The notes beneath the pieces were generated by a model. The model was not told the origin of the DNA and made no database searches. It saw only the letters and a program-made list of their open reading frames with translations. Positions 23,298 to 30,556 of a stretch of DNA of 31,846 bases are shown in pieces (the first letter of the stretch is position 1; each line of letters begins with the position of its first letter). The position numbers and the translations under genes were made by a program. Origin of the DNA: an uncultured Ilumatobacter sp. (GTDB taxonomy: Bacteria > Actinomycetota > Acidimicrobiia > Acidimicrobiales > Ilumatobacteraceae); contig CALICC010000153.1 of NCBI GenBank assembly GCA_938049325.1, positions 1-31,846 on the forward strand, in the 5' to 3' direction.

Positions 23298-24757
23298 TGG
23301 ATCGAACCTTCCTGCTGGGTCTGCATGTATCGCTCCAACTCAGCTGCGGCTCGGAACATCGTGTGGTCCTCGAGGGCTGGGGCGAGCACTTGCACGCCGA
23401 CGGGGAGCCCGCCGTCGCCGGTTCCGAACGGGACGCTCATGCCCGGGTCACCCGACAGGTTCGACGGGATCGTGTACGTATCGCACAGGTACATGGCGAG
23501 CGGGTCGGACGCCTTGTCACCGACTTCGAACGCCACCGTCGGCGACGCGGGGGTGAGCAGGACGTCAGCCTTGGCGTACGCGGCGGCGAAGTCGTTGGCG
23601 ATGAGCCGGCGGACCTTCTGCGCTCGACCGTAGTAGGCCTCCTGATAGCCGGCCGACAGTGCGTAGGTGCCGAGCATGATGCGCCGTTTCACCTCGGCTC
23701 CGAAGCCGTCGGTGCGGGTGGCCATGTACATCTGGTTGGTATCGGGCGCGGTGACGCGACTGCCGAAACGAACCCCGTCGAAGCGAGCGAGATTGCTCGA
23801 CGCTTCGGCCGGTGCGATCAAGTAGTAGGCGGTCAGGCCGTATCCGAAGGCCGGGCACTCGACGTCGACGATCTCAGCACCGGCAGCGGCGAGCGCCTCG
23901 AACGCCTCGTCGAGACGGGCCTGCACATCAGGGCTCGCTCCGCTCGGCAGATCGGTGATCCGACCGACGCGCAGACCGGCGGCTCCCATCAGCAGCTTGG
24001 AGCGCAACTCGAGCGGCGGCCGCTCGATGCTCGTGGAGTCAGCAGGATCGTGCCCGGAGATCACTTCGAGCGTGAGCGCCGCGTCGTCGACGGTGTGCGC
24101 GAACGGGCCGATCTGATCGAGGCTTGACCCGAAGGCGATGAGGCCGAGGCGACTGACGGCGCCATACGTCGGCTTCACGCCCACGGTTCCGCACAGTGCG
24201 GCGGGTTGACGGATCGAGCCTCCGGTATCGGAGCCAAGGCTGACCGAAGCGAATTCAGCGGCGACAGCTGCGGCTGACCCGCCCGACGACCCGCCGGGCA
24301 CGCGGCTGGTGTCGTGTGGGTTCTTGGTGGGACCGAACGCCGAGTTCTCGGTGCTCGACCCCATCGCGAACTCGTCGAGGTTCGTCTTCCCGATCACCAC
24401 GGCGCCGGCATCGCGCAAGCGGGTGACGACCGTGGCGTCGTATGGCGGCTTCCAGTCACCGAGGATCTTCGACGAACACGTCGTCGGGATACCGCGCGTA
24501 CACATGTTGTCTTTGAGCGCAACCGGCACACCGGCGAGCGGACCTGGGTTGAGCCCGTCGGCAACCATCGAGTCGATCTCTGCAGCTCGTTCGCGAGCCT
24601 CGTCGGCGAGCACGAGGTTGAACGCGTGGATCTCGCCTTCACGCTCGTCGACGCGGGCCAGGTGCTCGTCGAGTACCTGTGCGGCACTCAAGATCCCGTA
24701 GCGAACGCCTTCGGAGATCAGCGTGGCCTGCTTCGGGATGTCGTTCGGCTCACTCAT
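23294..24757 (-). CDS. gatA: Asp-tRNA(Asn)/Glu-tRNA(Gln) amidotransferase subunit A
   Basis: This 487-residue amidase-signature enzyme releases ammonia from glutamine for the GatB active site. The Ser-cisSer-Lys triad is visible as K82 (VALKDNMC), S157 (PGGSSGGS) and S181 (LGSDTGGSIRQPA), with spacing equal to characterised GatA enzymes. The length and C-terminal NLSGDPGMSVPFG are normal. The frame is open to 24868, but ATG 24757 lies directly after the gatC stop (one base between) and gives the family-typical N-terminus. The gatC-gatA-gatB order on one strand is a classic operon. Confidence 0.97.
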   Translation of the reverse strand: MSEPNDIPKQATLISEGVRYGILSAAQVLDEHLARVDEREGEIHAFNLVLADEARERAAEIDSMVADGLNPGPLAGVPVALKDNMCTRGIPTTCSSKILGDWKPPYDATVVTRLRDAGAVVIGKTNLDEFAMGSSTENSAFGPTKNPHDTSRVPGGSSGGSAAAVAAEFASVSLGSDTGGSIRQPAALCGTVGVKPTYGAVSRLGLIAFGSSLDQIGPFAHTVDDAALTLEVISGHDPADSTSIERPPLELRSKLLMGAAGLRVGRITDLPSGASPDVQARLDEAFEALAAAGAEIVDVECPAFGYGLTAYYLIAPAEASSNLARFDGVRFGSRVTAPDTNQMYMATRTDGFGAEVKRRIMLGTYALSAGYQEAYYGRAQKVRRLIANDFAAAYAKADVLLTPASPTVAFEVGDKASDPLAMYLCDTYTIPSNLSGDPGMSVPFGTGDGGLPVGVQVLAPALEDHTMFRAAAELERYMQTQQEGSIQ

Positions 24758-24758
24758 G

Positions 24759-25061
24759 TCAATCGTCCAGTCCGAGGATCGGCGGCACGCGGAAGCGGTC
24801 GTCTTCGGCCAGCGGTGCAGCGGCGAGAACCTCGTCGCGATCCAGAGTTTCGCCGACCACGTCGTCACGCATCACGTTGACGAGGTGCGTTGGGTTGTTC
24901 ATCGGCTCCACACCATCGAGATCGAGCGCGTCGATCTCGGCGAAGTGGTCGAGCATCGCGCTCAGTTCGGTGGTCGCCGTGGCGAGCTCATCGTCGGTGA
25001 GCGTGAGCCGGGCCAGCGAGGCCACCTTGCTCACGTCGGAGGGGGTGATCCGGTCTGACAC
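24759..25061 (-). CDS. gatC: Asp-tRNA(Asn)/Glu-tRNA(Gln) amidotransferase subunit C
   Basis: This 100-residue helical subunit stabilises the GatA-GatB interface. The typical VSKVASLARLTLTDDEL near residues 10-26, MLDHFAEIDALDLDGVEPM near 36-54 and the C-terminal DDRFRVPPIL are all present. The start codon is GTG at 25061. A TAGCCT box ends 7 bases upstream, so the operon probably begins with a leaderless transcript here. One base separates it from gatA. The gene is divergent from the HTH-citrate synthase gene. Confidence 0.95.
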   Translation of the reverse strand: MSDRITPSDVSKVASLARLTLTDDELATATTELSAMLDHFAEIDALDLDGVEPMNNPTHLVNVMRDDVVGETLDRDEVLAAAPLAEDDRFRVPPILGLDD

Positions 25062-25068
25062 CCCTGCG

Positions 25069-25074
25069 AGGCTA
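25069..25074 (-). promoter_or_regulatory. Putative -10 box (TAGCCT), leaderless, for the gatCAB operon
   Basis: The reverse-strand hexamer TAGCCT fits TAnnnT and ends 7 bases before the gatC GTG. A G-run directly before the GTG is too close to serve as a good Shine-Dalgarno. Confidence 0.4.
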
Positions 25075-25139
25075 TCGACCTGCTCGGCGAGGCCCCGACT
25101 CGGTTCTTCGCTCGGTACGTGGCGGACACGAGAGCTCGA

Positions 25140-25166
25140 ACCAATGTTGATTGGTCAATGTTGATT
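25140..25166. promoter_or_regulatory. Operator-like repeat upstream of the HTH-citrate synthase gene
   Basis: An inverted repeat ACCAATgttgATTGGT occupies 25140-25155. The 11-mer CAATGTTGATT occurs twice, at 25142-25152 and 25156-25166, in direct orientation with a 14-base period. This AT-rich island in GC-rich DNA sits 30-56 bases before the ATG at 25196, where a promoter or operator is expected. The adjacent protein has a DNA-binding domain, so autoregulation is plausible. Confidence 0.5.
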
Positions 25167-25195
25167 CACGATCGGGCGCACGCGAGGATCGAACC

Positions 25196-26338
25196 ATGCC
25201 CACCTTCGTTCGAGCTCCCGAGGCCGCCCGGCTGCTCGGCGTGACCACGCCGACGCTGTACTCCTATGTCAGCCGCCAGCGCGTCACCCGAACACTGGGC
25301 GCCGACGGCAGAACGTCGCTGTTCGAGGTCGCGGAGTTGACTGCGCTTCGCGAGAAGAATCGGCGTCCCCCGCCCCCTCCGCCAACCATCGATGTCCGCG
25401 TGGCGACGGGCGTGACCCAGCTCAACGAGAACGGGGTCTCGTACCGTGGGATGCCGGTCGCAGAACTGGTCGACCTCGACTTCGAACGCGTCGCCGAACT
25501 GCTGTGGACCGGCACGCTCCCGGAAAAGACGCCGTCGTGGCCGAGCGAGTTCGACGTGCACCCACGCCTGCACACCGGCCACGCGGTGATGGACCTGGTC
25601 GCGCACGCCGCACAACTCGACGCCGACGCCGACGCGTGCACCACCGCCCGCCGATTGATCATGACGGCGCCCGCGATCACTGCCGAACGAGACGGTCGCG
25701 AGCTCGCTTCGGACATCGAGCACGCCCGACTCGCCGACCGACTCGCCGCGGCGTGGTTCAAAAGGCCCGACCGGCAACTCGCCGACACACTCAACGCTGC
25801 GCTCGTGCTGCTCGCCGACCACGAACTGGCCACGAGCACGCTTGCGGTGCGAGTCGCGGCATCCGTGCGTTCATCGCCCAACGCGGCGCTCATCGCCGGA
25901 CTCGCAGCAGTCGAGGGCGACCTGCACGGATCGGCGTCGCACTACGCGCACGCGTTGTTCATCGACGTGGCGGTCAATGGCGCCGAGGGGGTGCTGGAGA
26001 GATACCGAGCCGATCACCAGCGGGTACCGGGTTTCGGTCACAGCGTGTACCGCCAGCGCGACCCACGCTTCGAACCGCTGCTCGATCGTGTCCTCGATCT
26101 TCCCGCACCACCCAATCGGCGCGCGGCGGTGACCGAACTGATCGCGTTGTCGGGTCGCTACGTGACCCATCCGCCCAACATCGACCTGGCACTGGGGGCG
26201 CTGACGTACCTGGTGGGCTTGCGCCCCGACTGCCCGATCTTCGCGATCGCCCGGATTGCCGGGTGGGCCGCTCACTACCTCGAGGAGATCGAGGAGCGGC
26301 CGGTGCGCTTCCGAGGACTCGCGACTATTCGCGGGTGA
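25196..26338 (+). CDS. Citrate synthase-family protein with N-terminal helix-turn-helix
   Basis: This 380-residue protein is a fusion. Residues about 5-55 form an excisionase/MerR-like helix-turn-helix (APEAARLLGVTTPTLYSYVSR, then SLFEVAELTAL). A proline run at 58-63 links it to a citrate synthase domain with H244 (GDLHGSAS), H282 (GFGHSVYR) and D330 (PNIDLALGAL), the expected catalytic His/His/Asp set. The enzyme would condense an acyl-CoA with oxaloacetate (citrate or 2-methylcitrate synthase), possibly with DNA binding controlled by metabolite. GAGGATC precedes the ATG and a repeat element lies upstream. The 3' end overlaps the convergent alpha-galactosidase gene by 14 bases. Catalysis versus a purely regulatory role cannot be decided here. 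Confidence 0.85.
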   Translation: MPTFVRAPEAARLLGVTTPTLYSYVSRQRVTRTLGADGRTSLFEVAELTALREKNRRPPPPPPTIDVRVATGVTQLNENGVSYRGMPVAELVDLDFERVAELLWTGTLPEKTPSWPSEFDVHPRLHTGHAVMDLVAHAAQLDADADACTTARRLIMTAPAITAERDGRELASDIEHARLADRLAAAWFKRPDRQLADTLNAALVLLADHELATSTLAVRVAASVRSSPNAALIAGLAAVEGDLHGSASHYAHALFIDVAVNGAEGVLERYRADHQRVPGFGHSVYRQRDPRFEPLLDRVLDLPAPPNRRAAVTELIALSGRYVTHPPNIDLALGALTYLVGLRPDCPIFAIARIAGWAAHYLEEIEERPVRFRGLATIRG

Positions 26339-28439
26339 GGGCGAACAGGACGGCCGACTCGGGATGTAGTGCCGGAGGCTGGATGCCGTGGAACGCGAGC
26401 TGGCGACCGGTGAGCATGGCACCGTCGCGTAGCCACGTCGGTTGGATCCGTGCGGCACCCCAGCGTTCGTACGGGATCGCCAAGTGTTCGACTCGGTAGT
26501 GTGCGTCGAGATCGAGGCCCGGCATCCGCAGCGGCGGCGGGGTCTGGCTCGGTGCGGTGGTCAGCTGAGCGAACGACACGATCGCTTGTGACCGGTCAGG
26601 CGCGTAGACGCCGTGTGCGCAGTACGCCGGGTCGGTCGAGAATCGCACCACGTCGCCGCCGTGCAGCAGTTCGCGATGGGCTTTGTGCATCTCGATCACC
26701 GCGCGCAGCGCCGTGCGGTCTTTGTCGCTCAGGTCGGTCACGTTCCACTCGACACCGAGGTGGCCGAACAATGCCGTGGCCGCACGGAACGACAGCGACT
26801 GAGTACGCGCGGTGGTGTGCGACCTGGTTGGACCGATGTGTGCACCCATCACCTCGGGCGGGATCAACATCGACGCACCGCGCTGGATGGTCTGACGCTC
26901 GAGCGCGTCGTTGCAATCACTGGTCCACACGCGCTCGGTCCGCCGCAAGATCTCGTGATCGATGCGACCACCACCGCTCGCGCACGACTCGATCTCGACA
27001 CTCGGGTGTTTGGCGCGGAGCTCGTCGAGCAGGCGGTACAGCGCCAGAGTTTGCGCACGAGTCCCGGCCGCTCCACCAACGCCACTCCCCTGCAGGTGGT
27101 CGCGGTTCATGTCCCACTTGACGTAGGCGATGTCGTGGTCGCGCAGCAAGGCATCGAGGTGTGATTCGATGAACGCGTAGGCCTCGGGATTGCCGAGGTC
27201 GAGCACGAGCTGCTGACGTCCGAGGACGGGCTCGTACCCGTCGGTGGTCAACGCCCACTCGGGATGCGCTCGAAAGACGTCGCTGTCGGGGTTGACCATC
27301 TCTGGTTCGACCCAGATGCCGAACTCCATGCCGAGTCCGGTGACGTGGGAGATCAGCGGTTCGAGACCATCGGGGTACACATTGTTCGACACCCACCAAT
27401 CACCCAGCCCCTGCGTGTCATCGCGGCGCGAACCGAACCAGCCGTCGTCGAGCACGAACCGTTCGATGCCGAGGTCGGCTGCCGCGTCTGCGAGCGCGCT
27501 CAGTTTCTCGGTGCTGTGGTCGAAGTACACGGCTTCCCACGTGTTGAGCAGAACCGGGCGCGGCGCGGGCGGACGCGGCGCATGTCGGCGAACCGAACGA
27601 TGGAACTGCCAGGTCGCTGCGGTCAGGCCTTCGGGCGAGCACACGCCCAACACATCGGGCGTCGTGTACGACTCGCCGGCTTCGAGCACGACCTCGCCGG
27701 GATGGAGCAGTTCGCCGCCCTGCACGTAGCGGCGTCCGTCGGGAAGACGCTCGGCGTAGATCGTGTGATTGCCGCTCCATGCCACGTGCACGCCGTACAC
27801 CGCGCCGTCCCACTCGTCGAACCCACGCTCGCCGGCGAACACCAGCGGCGGGTACTCGTGCGATGTACGCCCGCGTCGGTTTTCGACAAGGAGTTCACCG
27901 GTCGGCCAGTCACGCCGGACCGGGTGGAACTCGCGTGACCACCGGCCTGCGAACGTCAGGAGTTCGTCGGCGTGTTCTGCGATCGGCACGGTGATCGTGA
28001 GACCATCGAGCGAGTAGCGACGTTCGGCTGTGTTGGTGAGCGTGGCAGAAACACGCAGCACGTCGTCGAGCGAAATCGTCGTACGAAGCGTGAGCCCGGC
28101 CGCTTCGTCGACAGCGTCGACGCACAGCTCGGTGCCGTGGTGCTCGTGGCCGACCGGCGAGAAACGAGGGGCCCATGCCCGTCCGCCCCCGCGGCGCCCC
28201 ATGAGGCCCGGTCGCCCGGTGAAGCCAGCACCGTGCTCGGGCACGACCGACAGTGGCGCGACTACGTCGAAGGTGCCGTGCACGATCGGCCGACTCAGCG
28301 AGGCGACGATCGACGCGAGATCCGCGGTGTCGCCGAGGTGCTGACCCCAATAGACGATCATGGGTGCACCGGTGGACACGTCGACGATGACATCGACCGG
28401 CCCTGCGGCGAGTTCTTGGGACAAACGTACAAAGGTCAT
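26325..28439 (-). CDS. Alpha-galactosidase, glycoside hydrolase family 36
   Basis: The 704-residue enzyme has the GH36 layout: an N-terminal beta-supersandwich to about 290, a TIM barrel, then a C-terminal beta domain. The nucleophile is D443 in YVKWDMNRD and the acid/base is D508 in WTSDCNDALER. Other marks are LLNTWEAVYFD near 297, FVLDDGWFGSRRDD near 328, GIWVEPEMVNPDSD near 374 and IESCASGGGRID near 483. There is no signal peptide, so it acts in the cytoplasm on imported alpha-galactosides such as melibiose or raffinose. It follows the second permease gene by 65 bases on the same strand and closes the transport operon. The length is normal for the family. Confidence 0.95.
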   Translation of the reverse strand: MTFVRLSQELAAGPVDVIVDVSTGAPMIVYWGQHLGDTADLASIVASLSRPIVHGTFDVVAPLSVVPEHGAGFTGRPGLMGRRGGGRAWAPRFSPVGHEHHGTELCVDAVDEAAGLTLRTTISLDDVLRVSATLTNTAERRYSLDGLTITVPIAEHADELLTFAGRWSREFHPVRRDWPTGELLVENRRGRTSHEYPPLVFAGERGFDEWDGAVYGVHVAWSGNHTIYAERLPDGRRYVQGGELLHPGEVVLEAGESYTTPDVLGVCSPEGLTAATWQFHRSVRRHAPRPPAPRPVLLNTWEAVYFDHSTEKLSALADAAADLGIERFVLDDGWFGSRRDDTQGLGDWWVSNNVYPDGLEPLISHVTGLGMEFGIWVEPEMVNPDSDVFRAHPEWALTTDGYEPVLGRQQLVLDLGNPEAYAFIESHLDALLRDHDIAYVKWDMNRDHLQGSGVGGAAGTRAQTLALYRLLDELRAKHPSVEIESCASGGGRIDHEILRRTERVWTSDCNDALERQTIQRGASMLIPPEVMGAHIGPTRSHTTARTQSLSFRAATALFGHLGVEWNVTDLSDKDRTALRAVIEMHKAHRELLHGGDVVRFSTDPAYCAHGVYAPDRSQAIVSFAQLTTAPSQTPPPLRMPGLDLDAHYRVEHLAIPYERWGAARIQPTWLRDGAMLTGRQLAFHGIQPPALHPESAVLFALTRE

Positions 28440-28504
28440 GGCCAGCTCGGGGCGCGAACGCTATCCGCGGGCAACGGAGGGCGTCGACAGAAATCGCAGC
28501 AGCG

Positions 28505-29431
28505 TCAGCCTTTGTCGGCGCCGAGGGTCAGACCGGCAATGAAGTGCTTCTGCAGCGCGAAGTACACGATCAGCGTCGGCGCAGCGACGTACATGGACGC
28601 CGCGGCGATCAGGTTGTCGTCGGTGAAGAATTCGCCGCCGAGGTTCGCGAGCGACGACGTGATCGGACGATCGGCGCCCTGCTGCTCGAGCACGACCGCC
28701 CAGAAGAAGTCGTTGTAGATCCACGTGAACTCGAGGGTGGCCAAGGCGGCGAGCGCGGGCCGGGTGAGCGGCATGATGATCTGCCAGTACAGCGTCCACA
28801 CTCCGGCGCCATCCACCCGTGCCGCTTCGTTCAGCGACTTGGGCAACAGCTTCATGTAGTTCGACAGCACGAACGTGCAGAACCCGCTCTGGAACGCGAC
28901 GTGAATCAGGATCAGGCCCCAGGTCGAGCCGTTGAGCCGGCCCGAGTTCGACAAGAACTCGGGGAGCGGCACACGGTTGTACATCTGGAACAGCGGCTGG
29001 ATGATGATCTGCTGCGGCAACAGGTTGCCTGCGGTGAACAACACGAGCAGCGAAATGTTGAACTTCCAGCTGTACCGACTCGCGGCGAACGCCACCATGC
29101 TCGAGAAGAACAGCGTGAGCGTCAGCGCCGGCACCAGGATCAGGAACGTGTTCCAGTACTTCTTGAGGATGTCGCCTTGCTCCCACGCGTTCTTGTAGTT
29201 GTCGAGCGTGAGCGTGTTGGGAACGGAGAAGTAGCCCTCGCTGACCGTCTCGCTGAACGGACGGAACGACGCGTAAATCGCACCGATGATCGGGACGAGC
29301 CACACCAGCGCCGTGACGGTCAAGAAGATGTAGAGCAGGACGCGGGCAGGTCTGATCGGCTGCTTGTTCTGCTCGAACGACGCCGATGCTTCGTCGGCGT
29401 TCATTGTCGGAGCATCGTCGACGACGGTCAT
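28505..29431 (-). CDS. Sugar ABC transporter permease, MalG type
   Basis: This 308-residue membrane protein has about six transmembrane segments, beginning at VLLYIFLTVTALVWLVPIIG (residues 31-50). The cytoplasmic EAA loop (NEAARVDGAGVWTLYWQIIMPLTRPAL, from about 201), which docks the ATPase, is characteristic of the carbohydrate CUT1 class. The start at 29431 overlaps the stop of the MalF-type gene by four bases (ATGA), so the in-frame extension upstream is not used. Together with the MalF-type partner it would form the channel for an alpha-galactoside. No ATPase gene is in the window; a shared MsmK-like ATPase elsewhere is likely. Confidence 0.92.
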   Translation of the reverse strand: MTVVDDAPTMNADEASASFEQNKQPIRPARVLLYIFLTVTALVWLVPIIGAIYASFRPFSETVSEGYFSVPNTLTLDNYKNAWEQGDILKKYWNTFLILVPALTLTLFFSSMVAFAASRYSWKFNISLLVLFTAGNLLPQQIIIQPLFQMYNRVPLPEFLSNSGRLNGSTWGLILIHVAFQSGFCTFVLSNYMKLLPKSLNEAARVDGAGVWTLYWQIIMPLTRPALAALATLEFTWIYNDFFWAVVLEQQGADRPITSSLANLGGEFFTDDNLIAAASMYVAAPTLIVYFALQKHFIAGLTLGADKG

Positions 29432-30426
29432 GACTCGGCTCCTTCCTGGCTGCCCTTGTAGTGGTTCGTGACGTACCAGATCACGAAGCCGAGACACAGC
29501 AGGAACAAGATCGCTGCGTACGCCGAGCCTCGTCCGACGTTGCCGCCGCCTTCACCGAGCAGGTTGTTGGTGGTCAGGATGGACAGCACCTCGGTTTTTC
29601 GAGGCTTGTTCAGCACGAAGATGATGTCGAAGGCGCGCAGCGCTTCGATGACGGTGATCACCGCGATCACCACGTTGATCGGCTTCAACGTCGGGAAGAT
29701 CACCCGGCGGAACGCCTGCCATTCGTTGGCACCGTCGAGCGACGCCGCCTCCCTGAGCGAATTGTCGACGCTCTTCAACCCTGCGAGGTAGAGCACCATG
29801 ATGTAGCCGGTGTGGCGCCAGGCAATCGCCACGAGAATGGCGAGGAAGTTCTTCGACAGGCCGTACTCGCCACCGTTGATCGCAAACGAGAAGATGAATT
29901 CTTGGTTGCCGATCCAGTCGACCGCCTCGCCCCCGCCGAAGATTTCGGTCGCGAGCCCGTTCTCGGTCGAGTAGATGACGCTCTGCCACATGAAGCCGAC
30001 GACCGCGAGCGACAGCACGACCGGCGTGTAGAACGCACTTTGGTAGACGCGGCTCCCGCGGATGTTCTTGTCGAGCAGGTACGCGAGGCCCATCCCGAAC
30101 ACGGTCGGCCCCACGAACAAGAACACGAGCAGCATCGCGTTGTTCAGCAGCGCCTGGAAGAAGTCCTTCTCGAAGACGGTGAAGATCTGCCAGTAGTTCT
30201 CGAACCCCACGAGGCCCATCTCGGAGAAGCGGATCCCGTTCCAGTCGGTGAACGACAAGAAGATCGATGCAATCGTGGGCACCCACACCAACAGAACGTG
30301 GAGGGTGGTCGGCACGACGACCATGAGCGTGAAGACGGTTCGGTCACGCCCTTTGAACATCGACGACTTCTTGACCTTGTGTTTGGTCTTGGTCGCTGCG
30401 TCCAGCACAGCGGTCGCATCGGTCAT
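29428..30426 (-). CDS. Sugar ABC transporter permease, MalF type
   Basis: This 332-residue membrane protein has a basic N-terminus (TKTKHKVKK), a first membrane segment at about 31-58 (VFTLMVVVPTTLHVLLVWVP), further segments, and the EAA loop REAASLDGANEWQAFRRVIFPTLKPI at about 225-250. These place it with CUT1 carbohydrate permeases. A strong G-run Shine-Dalgarno sits upstream, and ATG 30426 gives better spacing to it than GTG 30429. It is separated from the solute-binding protein gene by 130 bases holding a GC hairpin and an unusual heptad repeat, and it overlaps the MalG-type gene by four bases. Confidence 0.92.
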   Translation of the reverse strand: MTDATAVLDAATKTKHKVKKSSMFKGRDRTVFTLMVVVPTTLHVLLVWVPTIASIFLSFTDWNGIRFSEMGLVGFENYWQIFTVFEKDFFQALLNNAMLLVFLFVGPTVFGMGLAYLLDKNIRGSRVYQSAFYTPVVLSLAVVGFMWQSVIYSTENGLATEIFGGGEAVDWIGNQEFIFSFAINGGEYGLSKNFLAILVAIAWRHTGYIMVLYLAGLKSVDNSLREAASLDGANEWQAFRRVIFPTLKPINVVIAVITVIEALRAFDIIFVLNKPRKTEVLSILTTNNLLGEGGGNVGRGSAYAAILFLLCLGFVIWYVTNHYKGSQEGAES

Positions 30427-30443
30427 CACGAGCCCCCCGGATC

Positions 30444-30498
30444 GTTCGAAGTTCGAAATTCGGTGTTCAGGTATTCATGTTCGGTATTCGATGTTCAC
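30444..30498. repeat. Heptad RTTC repeat array in the operon leader
   Basis: Eight RTTC words start their TTC at 30445, 30452, 30459, 30466, 30474, 30480, 30487 and 30494, a spacing of 7,7,7,8,6,7,7. The words are variants of GTTCGAA or ATTCGGT. The tract is AT-rich compared with its surroundings and lies between the hairpin at 30507 and the permease start at 30426. Function is unknown. Similar degenerate heptamer tracts occur in intergenic DNA of other bacteria. Confidence 0.75.
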
Positions 30499-30506
30499 GT
30501 CGCGGC

Positions 30507-30542
30507 CGACTGCGGCGGCACCCCGGGGCGCCGCCGCAGTCG
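30507..30542. terminator. 13-base-pair hairpin between solute-binding protein and permease genes
   Basis: Arms cgactgcggcggc (30507-30519) and gccgccgcagtcg (30530-30542) pair perfectly across a 10-base loop that itself contains CCCC/GGGG. It lies 15 bases after the solute-binding protein stop on the reverse strand. It is probably a partial terminator or 3' stabiliser that lets the binding protein be made in excess over the permeases. Confidence 0.65.
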
Positions 30543-30556
30543 ATGTGCGAGACGGA

